From Spizellomyces sp. 'palustris' (taxonomy: Eukaryota; Chytridiomycota; Chytridiomycetes; Spizellomycetales; Spizellomycetaceae): a DNA stretch of 64,000 nt. Location of the stretch: positions 363,726-427,725 of the forward strand of contig QEAR01000007.1 of the NCBI GenBank assembly GCA_006535965.1, read 5' to 3'. Numbering within the stretch: position 1 is the first letter of the stretch; the number at the start of each line of letters is the position of its first letter. Below the pieces are notes generated by a model. It ran no database searches. It saw only the letters and a list, made by a program, of their open reading frames with translations, and was not told where the DNA came from. Both the position numbers and the translations under genes were made by a program. Positions 22,007 through 31,836 of the stretch are shown piece after piece.

Positions 22007-23545
22007 TCACTGATGACTCCACGTCGATGATATACAGTTTTCGTTCTTTGAAAGCGTTAAAAGGTTTAACAACAGTCCAATTTGCAACGTCATGCGATCC
22101 CGCCCGTACCTTAAATATGGTGACAAGGCGTAATATGCATCCTTCAAGTTCCGCTCTGCCTCTCTTCTATCCGTCACTTTATCGATATCACCACGGGCCC
22201 ATGCCGCTGTCAAACCCCCGAAACGCTCAGCCGCAGCCCGATATTTCGTCCAGGCCTCTGCACTGCCCTCTTTGTCCGCACGCCATCGTTGGTATTCTTC
22301 CTCCTCCTCAGCGCTCGGAGGCAGGTACTCAAAATTTGGGTTAGAGCCGCCCAAGCGTTCAGGAATCTGCTTTTCATCAATATAACTAACGAGTTCCGAG
22401 GATTTGACAAAGTGGACCTTGGACACAACAACAGGGTCCAGCCATGGGCGAATGATTGTCCAACAACCTAAATAATCATCAGCTGGCGACTAACAGCAAG
22501 CAAGATGACAGGGAACGTACCATTGAATAGCCACGGTGCATTGACGACAAGAGCACCACCTAGACTTTCTGGATAATAGTCTTGCTGTTGTGTTTCCAAG
22601 CCATCAGTACATTTTCCAGCGACAGGGCTTGTGCTTACTCACCATGCATGTCAATAGGAACTTTAGAAAATCGTAGTCCTGGGGAAAGAAAAGATGGATT
22701 AAGAAAGTGTACATAATGTTCCATCCATGAATAAGCAAAATACCATGTTTTTCATTCCGAAATTTGTCATATCAAAAATAATCGTCGCCATTTCCTGCGG
22801 AGGCTCAAGAACTAAGCGTCCGGTTTCTAGTGTCAGAACAGTGAGAGCCTTTGTCTTTTCCCGATCGACTGTGTTTTTGTCGTGCAACTGTACATGAACA
22901 TAACTGCGATAAACAAGAAAACAAAGGATCGGTGATGTGTTGCAGTAGGAGATCGTCAAGCACGTCATTATCGGTGCATCTTCATTCTTCTCAGACAACG
23001 TACCAGCAGGGCCTTCCATTGCAATCAACCCCATGAAAGTAGCTTTTACCAGACTTCAACTCATTCATATCCAATCCTCTCTCCCCAACCTCCAGAACAT
23101 TACGTACACCAAATTCCTTCCTCCAAGCAAGTGTGGCCATGACCATCGCGACCGCCTTATCAACATCCCATTTGCGAGCTCGAAGATAGCGGAGCATAAG
23201 TTGATCTGGTCTATCCTGTGCACATGCTAGCCAAAATTCTTCCATCAGCGGGCTCTTCAGAACATTCTCTGCTGAGCCAGTTTCCGCTGTTTGCTGAGAG
23301 GTAGCTTCGGCTATCGCATCGAAAAGAGCCATCCAGTATCCGCGGAGGTACTGACGGATGAGGATGTTAGCGTTTTTTTCAGTAGATAGGAGCCCGTTAT
23401 AGGATTCAGAAAGGAACACTTTACGGCATCTTCCTCTTCCGTGAGGTTGTCTGGAAAAGCAAAGGGATCGTTTAGCAGGCACGTACAGTTCTTCGGTCCT
23501 ACAGAAACCAAACTCACCAATATGTCCTGGGTCGTTGGAGGTCAT
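22007..23545 (-). CDS. Sec14-like CRAL-TRIO lipid-transfer protein
   Basis: Exon 1 reads MTSNDPGHI at 23545, spliced to DNLTEEEDAVK. The CRAL-TRIO N-terminal helices follow: RPDQLMLRYLRARKWDVDKA and VMATLAWRKEFGV. Then come the lipid-binding fold pieces SGKSYFHGVDCNGRP, KALTVLTLETGRLV, TIIFDMTNFGMKNM, DYYPESLGGALVVNAPWLFN and CWTIIRPWLDPVVVSKVHFV, then IPERLGGSNPNFEY. These match fungal Sec14/Sfh phosphatidylinositol transfer proteins, in particular the filamentous-fungal class with 'LVYIDEKQIPERLGG'-like blocks. A charged tail follows to the stop at 22007. By family it binds and exchanges phosphatidylinositol and another lipid between membranes. The start is supported by an in-frame stop just upstream. 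Confidence 0.88.
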
Positions 23546-23792
23546 CGTAAATCAGGACCCTTTGCCGGGAATAAGGACAGTGTGAGATGTGTGTTGCAGT
23601 AATGGTCTCTGGCTCCGACGACCAAAACCCCGCGGAAGCAAGATCTTCCTCGTGACTAAGCATTGTAATGTCTGGATCAAGCCACCAACTATAACTGGAC
23701 AATGTTCATATCTGTAACAACTTTTATTAAACCTACAGTACTCCCCGTCTATCTAATTCAGCGTCCAATATAAAAACAATAGGTACAAGTAA

Positions 23793-25031
23793 TCACAGGC
23801 TATTGTATGTATCCAATACCTGTTTAAGACCGTCAAAATCTATCCGGGTTAATAGGGTCTGAAATTCTTTGTTCTGCATAATTTTGCGAAGTAGAGAGCA
23901 TAGACCGGCATCGGATAAGTAGTCTAGATTGATCGTTCCAGTTTCACCAAAGACATTGTCCAGTGTCTTTGTTATCTCAGCATATTCCGTTGCAGGCGAC
24001 TGGACTATTTTTCCTTGGTGAACTGGAATGTCAGACAGCTGTGGTGAAGCCTTCGCATGAGGACATGCAGCCTGCAATGCATGGATCCCAGTTGACTCAT
24101 GATGAGCGGTAGGATCTGCATTCTTGAGGCCCGCAACCGACGGAATACATGTTTGATTTTTCTGTGCGTCAGAAGATGGCGATGTGGACCGTTGGTGGAT
24201 ATCATTCGAAAATGACTGCGTGGTTTCAGTAGACATCAACGCCAAGCTACATCCCGGTGTCGATCCCAAGCTTGGATTTTCAGAGCAACCGTCTGAAGAC
24301 TGGTTAAAGTAATCCAGAGCCCGTCCAGTCGAAGGTGGTGTGTCGACATTCGTTGCCGTCGACAGCGGGGATACTGGCGTTGGTAACCGCAATCCATGTA
24401 GTAGTTTGGAAGTCCGGGAATGTTCATATTTTACTTCGCAAGACGGGGTAGGAGATAGGTGAATAGGAGACATTTCAGATACGCCAGCCGATAACCCAAT
24501 TTGCGTTTGAATGGCCAACGGCCGGGATGCAATAGGTTGTATCGATTTCACAGCTACGAAACGGGACAGAACAGCTGCACATGACGCTCGATCGGTGTCT
24601 TGCCGAAATTTCATCTGAAACCTGCGAATAGCGCCCTACATGACAACCACTGATTAAGCGACATGATGCAACGGACCGGATGCTCAGAACTAACGTTGTC
24701 CGCACTGTACTTGACATAGATGATAAAATCCTTCTGTAACACAATCAACTGTGACGCTTCAATTCGTTTTCTTGATAAATCATGTGTCTCCTGCGCAACT
24801 GTTGGGTAGTTGTTCGGGTACTCGCTTATGCATCATACCACGTACCAGCTCCACCGTTTTGGGCACCATAACAAAAACCCTCAACATGCCCCCACCTGTA
24901 TTGTTCTCGGTAATGGTAACACCCATAGGCTTGTCGGCCAGAAAAACCCATCCGGTGGAATCGCCGGTACCTGACGTTCCAGGATACAAACGTGAATACT
25001 TCTCGATCGTGTACGTGTGGGAACTTTCCAT
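23793..25031 (-). CDS. Rec114-like meiotic recombination protein (tentative)
   Basis: The N-terminal exon starts MESSHTYTIEKYSRLYPG at 25031 and reads WVFLADKPMGVTITENN, compatible with the PH-like fold of Rec114. A later exon gives FQMKFRQDTDRASCAAVLSR, resembling the family's last PH strand and helix (a K/R-F-x-D-x3-C-x2-L pattern). After about 170 disordered Ser/Pro-rich residues the protein ends with a predicted helical block, TINLDYLSDAGLCSLLRKIM and EFQTLLTRIDFDGLKQVLD, like the short Rec114 C-terminal domain that trimerises with Mei4. Rec114-Mei4-Mer2 promote Spo11 double-strand breaks. Each motif is weak alone; order and spacing are the argument. Otherwise it is an unrecognised protein with a PH- or EVH1-like N-terminus. 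Confidence 0.45.
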
Positions 25032-25273
25032 ATTGACTTAGAAAAGGAACGGGATGGGAGAGAGCCAGTTCAGTAGAGCACAATCTGCATTATTCCTGCA
25101 ACAGCTCAAGGTTCAGATGCATGTTGCAAATAGCATGACTAGCTAGATAACAAGCCTTACCAAGCTGTGGAAGGAGCGATGGTTCCCTCAATCACCTCCT
25201 GATTTGAGTCGTCGAATCGCGAGGCGGAAGACTACACACCCTACGTTATTATCTATTCACAAATCATAGAAAA
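25032..25273. promoter_or_regulatory. Shared divergent promoter, Rec114-like / nucleotide cyclase
   Basis: 242 bp between opposed starts. No TATA box or palindrome was recognised. Confidence 0.35.
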
Positions 25274-28200
25274 ATGGACCATGAGAGCCTGCAATTTACG
25301 TCGGGTCAGATTCAACTTGAGGCCGGATTGTTCAAGATGGGAGGAGTGGGAAGAAACGCTCGCTGGCTGTGGAGCGGAGAACGCGCATTTGAGTTGCGAG
25401 ATGCATTCCAAGGTGAGAAATAACTACACACTTGAATTGCTTACCAAAATGATTGGTAAGCGAAGGCCAGTTCATCATGACAATTGCATATTTCCTTCAA
25501 ACCGCAACGTTTTCGCTCTCAAGTCTTAAGAAAGTCAGCCGATCTTGGGTGGATGTAATATATCGTCCGCCATGACACTTTCCAAGGCGGAGCAGCATTC
25601 TCCAAGGGTGTTGAACATCCTGTCGCTGGGAGAGAATGATCACCTTAGGGACAAAGCACAGACACCACCGCCCCGCCTTTCTCGCAGCGTCGAGCGAGCA
25701 GCCACTGCTCGTGGAAAAACATCATCTCTGGTTGACAGCACATTTATTCCAAACAGTGCTGCAATCGCGACCATTAAGGCAAATGCAGTTGCTAGGGACA
25801 AGGATGCCCAGATGTATCTGCGGCGCTTCACAACCAGTTCATCGGCCCCTCTTTCGGCTACTGCAAAAGTTGGTGGAAGAAGAGCCCAAACGGCAAAGGA
25901 TCTGAGAAAAGGCAGACCTATCACTGCGGGCTCGCGACGCTGGTCTCTTGGGAATGATAAGGCGGAAGTCCGCGGCTCCTACAAAAATCACGCAACAACC
26001 AGCAATCCAGTGCCGATTACATGTTCAGCATCCAGTAATGTATGCAATGCAACTTTTGTTAGGCTGGACGGCTCGGAGGTACAAGGCGGTATGCTACCAA
26101 GACCGCCCGAACTGCTTTCACATACACCAGCACATTCCCTATCCCATCCGATAGGTGCTTATACCGCGGGTTTTTACGCGAGACAGCATTACGCACAAAG
26201 CAAAACCTCAAACCGTCCCTCTGCGGCGTTATTGCATGAGCGCGCCCCTGCCACTGGATCTCGGCATACGCGGGCACACACCGCTGATGGATCCATCCTC
26301 CTTCGCGAAAGAGATATAAGCTTTGGAGACAGAAGGCTGCGAAGCGGACACCCAAAAGCGCAAAACATTGAGCCTCAGCAATTAGTAGCAGACGAAGAAT
26401 ATGCAGGTCGTATAAGGAGGACATTTACCAGCTCGGACATGTCGGCCTTAGATTCGTACCTATCGACGCTTACGGACACCGATTGTGCTCAGGAGCAAAT
26501 TGTTGAAGCTTTGAACTGCTTGATTGCACTAGCAGAGGAGAACCGTAGGTTCTGTTTGTTACCCAATGTAAGATCGTTGCTGACCCGTCCTACTCCAATT
26601 GACTAATCTGCCGTTTTCTGCAGTGGCGATTGCAACGGACGTACTGTATGACAAGGGAGCAATTCAAATATTGCTAGCATTGATGAGAAAATTTCCTCCT
26701 GATATAGTTGAGGTACAAATAAAGTCCTCTGCTCTGCTGCAGATGGTAACTGAGAGAAATGGTACGTCGACCGAATCTTCAGTTCAGCTCTTTGCACGCT
26801 AACAGGTCCAGCAAAGCCCTTGCAAAGACAAGTGTATATGAGCAGGATGGAATATCTACGATTTTAGAGGCAATGGCCGGAATGGGGAAAGGTAAGCATA
26901 TATTACTTTTGCTTCGAAGTTACACATCAGCTTCGGCACACTAAGGTTTCGATGTTATTTGCCAAGTCTAGTCCTCGCTGATAGTAGGCGCTCCATACTT
27001 GCGGATCGATCTATGAGTAGATACAAACCCAGAAGGCTCGCAACACCGGGTCGCTCCTCCACGCCAGTGACAGGCGCGAATGGGAGGTCACCAGATGACT
27101 GTTCGACCAACTCTCTCGTATCCTTGCCTTTAAATGATGATGCGGGGAAGCCGACTGTCATTGCTATTCCATCTGCTCCCGTTACCGGATTCGAAGACAG
27201 ATCGACGCCTCCACAAACTCCCGACGGTGACGAAAGATCTCTAATTGCCGGGCTTTTAAATAAATATTTTCAACCTCAGTTCCTCGACCATGTGGAAAAG
27301 ACGGACAAAACCACCCGTTCACAGATAATCAAACATTTACTTGTCCTATTTGAGGTACGCAAGAAAATTTTACGACTGTGAAGCACCACAACCTTGATTA
27401 CCTAACTTTGGTGATATAGAAAGTGGACAAACTACTTTCAGTTAGTAGCTCCATATCACTAGATGTGGATTTGCAGAGCGCAATGAGGCAGATTATCAAA
27501 GACGGGGCACCCATGCTCCAAGCGGAAATGATACTGCTTTTCTTGGTGGACCGAAATGGGGATCTTATTCCGAAGGATTTTGCCACAAATTCAGACGTGT
27601 ATGACTTTCCCGAAGTCAGGCACCCGCCCGGCTGTGGAATCGCGGGGTGGGTCGCCCAAAGCGAACGCATTGCAAACATCCGGGATGCAATGCATAACGA
27701 GCGCTTTGAGCCAGAAGTAGATATACGCGGGACCCAGATTTTAGCACATTCAATACTCTCGGTTCCTATTCGCACTCGTGACAACACCCTTAAAGGTGTC
27801 CTACAAGCTGTAAATAAAGTCAGCACTAATGGCAATCCGATGTACTTCAATCATGAGGATGAGTTCCTCATCAAGGCACTTGCGCAAACCGCGGGTGTCA
27901 TAATCAAAAATGGGCAGATTTACGAAACAATGATGAAAACACAAAAGAAGGTCGAAGTTTTGTTGGAAACAACCCGATCCTTGGGATCCACATTAGAGCT
28001 CGACCATTTGATCAAAATGATCATGGATTCCGCAAAAGAGCTACTATCCGCCGACCGCTGTACCTTGTTCCTCCGGGATTCAGAAGGCAAATACCTGCGC
28101 GCTCATATACAGGGTCGTGATTCTGTTCAGGAAATCCGAATTGCTCTGAACGCGGGAATTGCTGGCTATGCATACACTTCTGGAGGTTTGTTGAATGTGA

Positions 28201-30625
28201 ACAAGTTTAGCGGTCTCTTTTCATTCAGCCTTACATGTGTTTGGCAGATTCCGTAAACATCCCTGATGCGTATAAAGATCCGCGGTACGCTTGAGCTTTA
28301 TCAATATGGCCCACATCCCGTCGCTAAACGATGATTGGCACAGGTTCAACCCGGAAGTGGACAAGCAGACTGGATATGTTACAAAGAACATCTTGTGCAT
28401 GCCCATTAAAAACATCAGGTATTACATATAACACCACCTTGCTGCAAGTGGAATACCAATATGGAGGACATCGTAGTGGTGAGAATATTGGGGTAACGCA
28501 AATGATCAACAAGCACGGTGGTCCATTTTCCGCCGATGATGAGAGGTGAGGAGGGACAACCCGCTAAAAGTGAATCGCGTTACTTTATTAACAGTTTTCT
28601 TCTGGGGGATGCAAGGATTCTCAGCTCCTTTTCAGCTCAGGGTATGATGCACACATCGGCATCGTAATGTTCGATGATCCCACTAACGCCAGAGTGCGTA
28701 TCACTTCAGCCGCCGTTGCAATTGAAAAATCCCAGCTGTTCAAGAAGACAGAAGGTGAGGTTGGTACGTATTGTCAAGTGATCTACGTATATTCATAGAG
28801 CTCTGGGATTTAGATATGCGTGCGTACCTGCAGGTACGTTTCCCTGTGCATCAAAGGATGACATAAATACCAAGCAGCTCTATGCTTTCTTGGTTTAGAG
28901 CATCTTGAGCAGTATCACCAGTTGCGTTATAACTCTCTCGGAAAATATGCGAATGGTACGCTGTCCATGCTTAACTAGGGTGTGGAAGGGTGTGGAAGTT
29001 GCTCACACTTTGTTCTTAGAATACTATGAACCGCCCATGGTTTCTAAACGCCCTTGGTGTTACGGAAGAGTTTGTAACAGGCGCGCCCGTGGCTAAATGG
29101 ATTGGAGAGAAGGAAAACTACCACCTTTTGAACGATGTCCTCTCCGTTTACCAGCAAGGAACACCCGTGTACTCCGCCGAATATGAACTAAGAGGACCAA
29201 AAGGTTCCACCTTCATTAATTATCAAATAATGCCCTTGCTTGGTGAGCAGAAGGGAGTGGTCATGGTGCTAGGTGAGTCATATGATAGAAGAATGCGGAT
29301 GGCTGGAAGCTGTTTGCTTAAAAATGACACCTTAGACGATATTTCGGCCGAGAAGCGAGCGGTTATGACGCTTGGAAGGTGTGGTAAACTGTATCGGACT
29401 TCGAATAGTTTCATTTTGATGAATCGATGCCATATCTTCTCAGATATATGTCGCCCGCCCTTGCAAAGCAGGTCATGGAGGAGGATGGTTCACAGTTAGG
29501 GGGGAAACGAAAGAAAGTTACCATCCTGTTCAGGTAAGTCATTGTCTTATCTGCACCATAGTTGCCTGCATGTGTTCAGGGTTTCATTGTCAATACTATA
29601 TAGCGACATCAGGGCCTTTACTTCAATAGCAGAATCGATGGAGCCACACGAAGTGTACGTAAGACAAGTCACAGCCGACTCGAAGCAAATGTGAACTTAC
29701 GAATCTTTGAAACCCTCATGCAGAGTAGAGTTGCTAAATCACCACTTCAGCGATGCCGTCAATGCGATTATGTCAGAGCAAGGTAGGCTGCGGTGTGAAA
29801 TGCAGCCATATGGAACGCTGAATGGCCTATGATAATTTTAACAATTTAAGGTATCCTGGACAAATACATCGGGGATGCCGTTATGGCAGTATTCGGAGTC
29901 CCATTTGTCTCTGCAGAGGATGGAATACACGCCTGCAATGCCGCCTTGCGGATGCGGGATTGTCTGGTGATTCTAAATGAAGGACGACTTGCGACCGGGA
30001 AGCGACCAATAAAAATTGGAATAGGCATAAATACTGGCATGGTCAGTAGCTGTTTCATCATGACTGTGGGTTCAGTAAGAAGATAATCGTCTCGTAATGA
30101 GTAGGTGCTATCGGGAAACATAGGATCTATCAAGCGAATGGAATTCAGCTGTATAGGAGATTCTGTGAAGTAAGGGCCAGGCGCTCTCATTCAATGTGAC
30201 ATAAGCATCTGCTTATTAACGCTTCTGATAGTTTGGCCTCACGTACTGAAGGACTGACAAAAGCTTACAATGTAACGATCCTTGTTACGGAGAACACCTT
30301 GAGGGAGACGGGAGACGCATTCCTCACCCGCCACATAGATACTGTCATTGTGACGGGTAAAAGTACAAAAGTGGACATCTTCGAGCTGCTCGGACGAAAA
30401 GGCGACATCCTGGCGGATGAGGTCGTACGTGCGCAAGAACTTTATGCAACAGCATTATCACTCTATCGACAGCGGAATTTTGCGGAAGCAGCGGACCTGT
30501 TTGCAAAGGCAATCGAAATTGCAGACGATGGGCCATCCAAGACGCTGCTTGCAAGATGCAACATGTACATAGAACACCCCCCGAACGAAGACTGGATGGG
30601 TGTGCATGCAGCGGAAGGGAAATAA
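25274..30625 (+). CDS. Class III nucleotide cyclase with ARM-like region, tandem GAF, PAS and TPR (CyaB-like)
   Basis: One long multi-exon gene. The first exon starts MDHESLQFTSGQIQLEAG; an Arg/Ser-rich linker and ARM-like helices (about 26430-26890) follow, joined in frame to the rest. GAF-A (about 27420-27930) and GAF-B (about 27960-28550) each carry an NKFDE motif: NK..F-NHE-DE and NK..F-SAD-DE. Then PAS (about 28900-29280), a linker LGRYMSPALAKQVMEE, and the cyclase: VTILFSDIRAFTS and LDKYIGDAVMAVFG hold the two metal-binding Asp and the purine-site Lys, RMEFSCIGDSVNLASR holds Ser at the second purine position and the transition-state Asn and Arg. The end is one TPR-like repeat closing with HPPNEDWMGV. 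Lys plus Ser favours adenylyl over guanylyl cyclase. This order matches cyanobacterial CyaB1/CyaB2. No membrane helices were seen, so it is probably soluble. Membership of the first exons in this gene is less certain. Confidence 0.85.
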
Positions 30626-30826
30626 AGTGGACAGGTAGTTTAGACCACTTTCAAAACCGCCATAAAATAGGCATAGTATTGCAACAAAGATGGATAATTC
30701 GCATGAATATAAGATATTCGACTAAACACAGCGGCGAATCCGTATGTGTATCGATGGTTACCAAAGCGTCTGAAGAGGAAGGTTAGCCAAATGCTCACTA
30801 GTCTCAAAAAGCCTTCATGGGCTCAA

Positions 30827-31667
30827 TTAGAATCTTACTGTTTTCCGCATGACTCGGATGAAGTCGTCTTCGGTCACTTCCCCATCACCATCCCGATCTG
30901 CCTCTTCCAACATTTCTTTGATCTCGTCTTCCGTCAGTCGTTCACCAACAAGGTTCGCTACTCTTCTGATATCTGACGCCGAGATCCGTTGATTGGGATG
31001 CTTTGCGACGCTAGTACCTGTCCGCAGAGGAGATGTTCTTGCCGTATTACGTGACCTCTGAATACTCAGATCGGGTTTGGTAAAGAGTTCAAAGACCTTT
31101 CGCATCTCTTCCCTCGCGTATTTATCTGCCTTTTCAAATCTTTAGCACTAATTTAGATTACACTGGGACTAAACTCACCATTCTCCTTTCCATAAGCCCA
31201 AGAAACTCTTCAAAATCTATTGTGCCACTGCCATTGTCGTCCATTTCATTGAGCATCCGCTTCACCTCATCATTACTTGGCTCGAATCCGAGCGCTCGCA
31301 TTGCAACTCGCCATTCCTTCCCTGAGATTTCTCCTGACCCATCTTCATCAAATAGGTCAAACGCTTCTTTGATCTCTCTTGTTTGCTCCTCGTTCAGGCG
31401 AAACTTGCGTGTTTTGGATCTAGCCGTGACGTTAGACTGCGCTGGAGGCTTGATTGCAGGTGCAGCAAGAACAGATAGGCGAGAGCTTCTTCCGCTATCG
31501 ATTGCCCCCGATGGGGAAGCCTGTAACTGTCCTACTGAGGGACGACTTGGAATTGAGGGCAACGGCGGAAGTTTACCACTTGGTGGTCGGAGTTGGGTCG
31601 ACTATTAGGACCTCATAAGCGAGGTGCTTGCTTTCATATATATAATTGAAAAGCCACTTCTCACCAT
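30827..31667 (-). CDS. Centrin (caltractin), long form
   Basis: A minimal first exon (ATG 31665-31667) is spliced to [16 protein letters not shown] and a Ser/Pro/Arg-rich extension of about 70 residues, unusual for centrin. The core follows: [20 protein letters not shown] (EF1, full loop), [17 protein letters not shown] (EF2, full loop), then [18 protein letters not shown], where EF3 is degenerate and has an insert of about 20-25 residues, and [20 protein letters not shown] (EF4, full loop). Centrins are calcium-binding proteins of basal bodies and of the spindle pole body in fungi; Cdc31 is the yeast form. The usual length is about 165-175 aa; this one is longer because of both the N-terminal extension and the EF3 insert. 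It is divergent from a ciliary-type CH protein, which fits a basal-body role. Confidence 0.9.
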
Positions 31668-31836
31668 GAAGCTTTGATGGGCCTCCTTATCCTGCTAAAA
31701 GTCGTTAAGTTTAAGACAGAGGTATAGGACACACATGGGAGCTCCTGCTGACGTAATGCGTAAGGTAAACAATTTCCGACTCGGACTTGGATATCGTTTG
31801 GATATCCACCTATTGTAACGGCATGAACTTCTCATC
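31668..31836. promoter_or_regulatory. Shared divergent promoter, centrin / CH-domain protein
   Basis: 169 bp between opposed starts, containing TGACGTAA (31749-31756), a CRE/bZIP-type site. Joint control of two flagellar-type genes is plausible but not shown. Confidence 0.45.
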
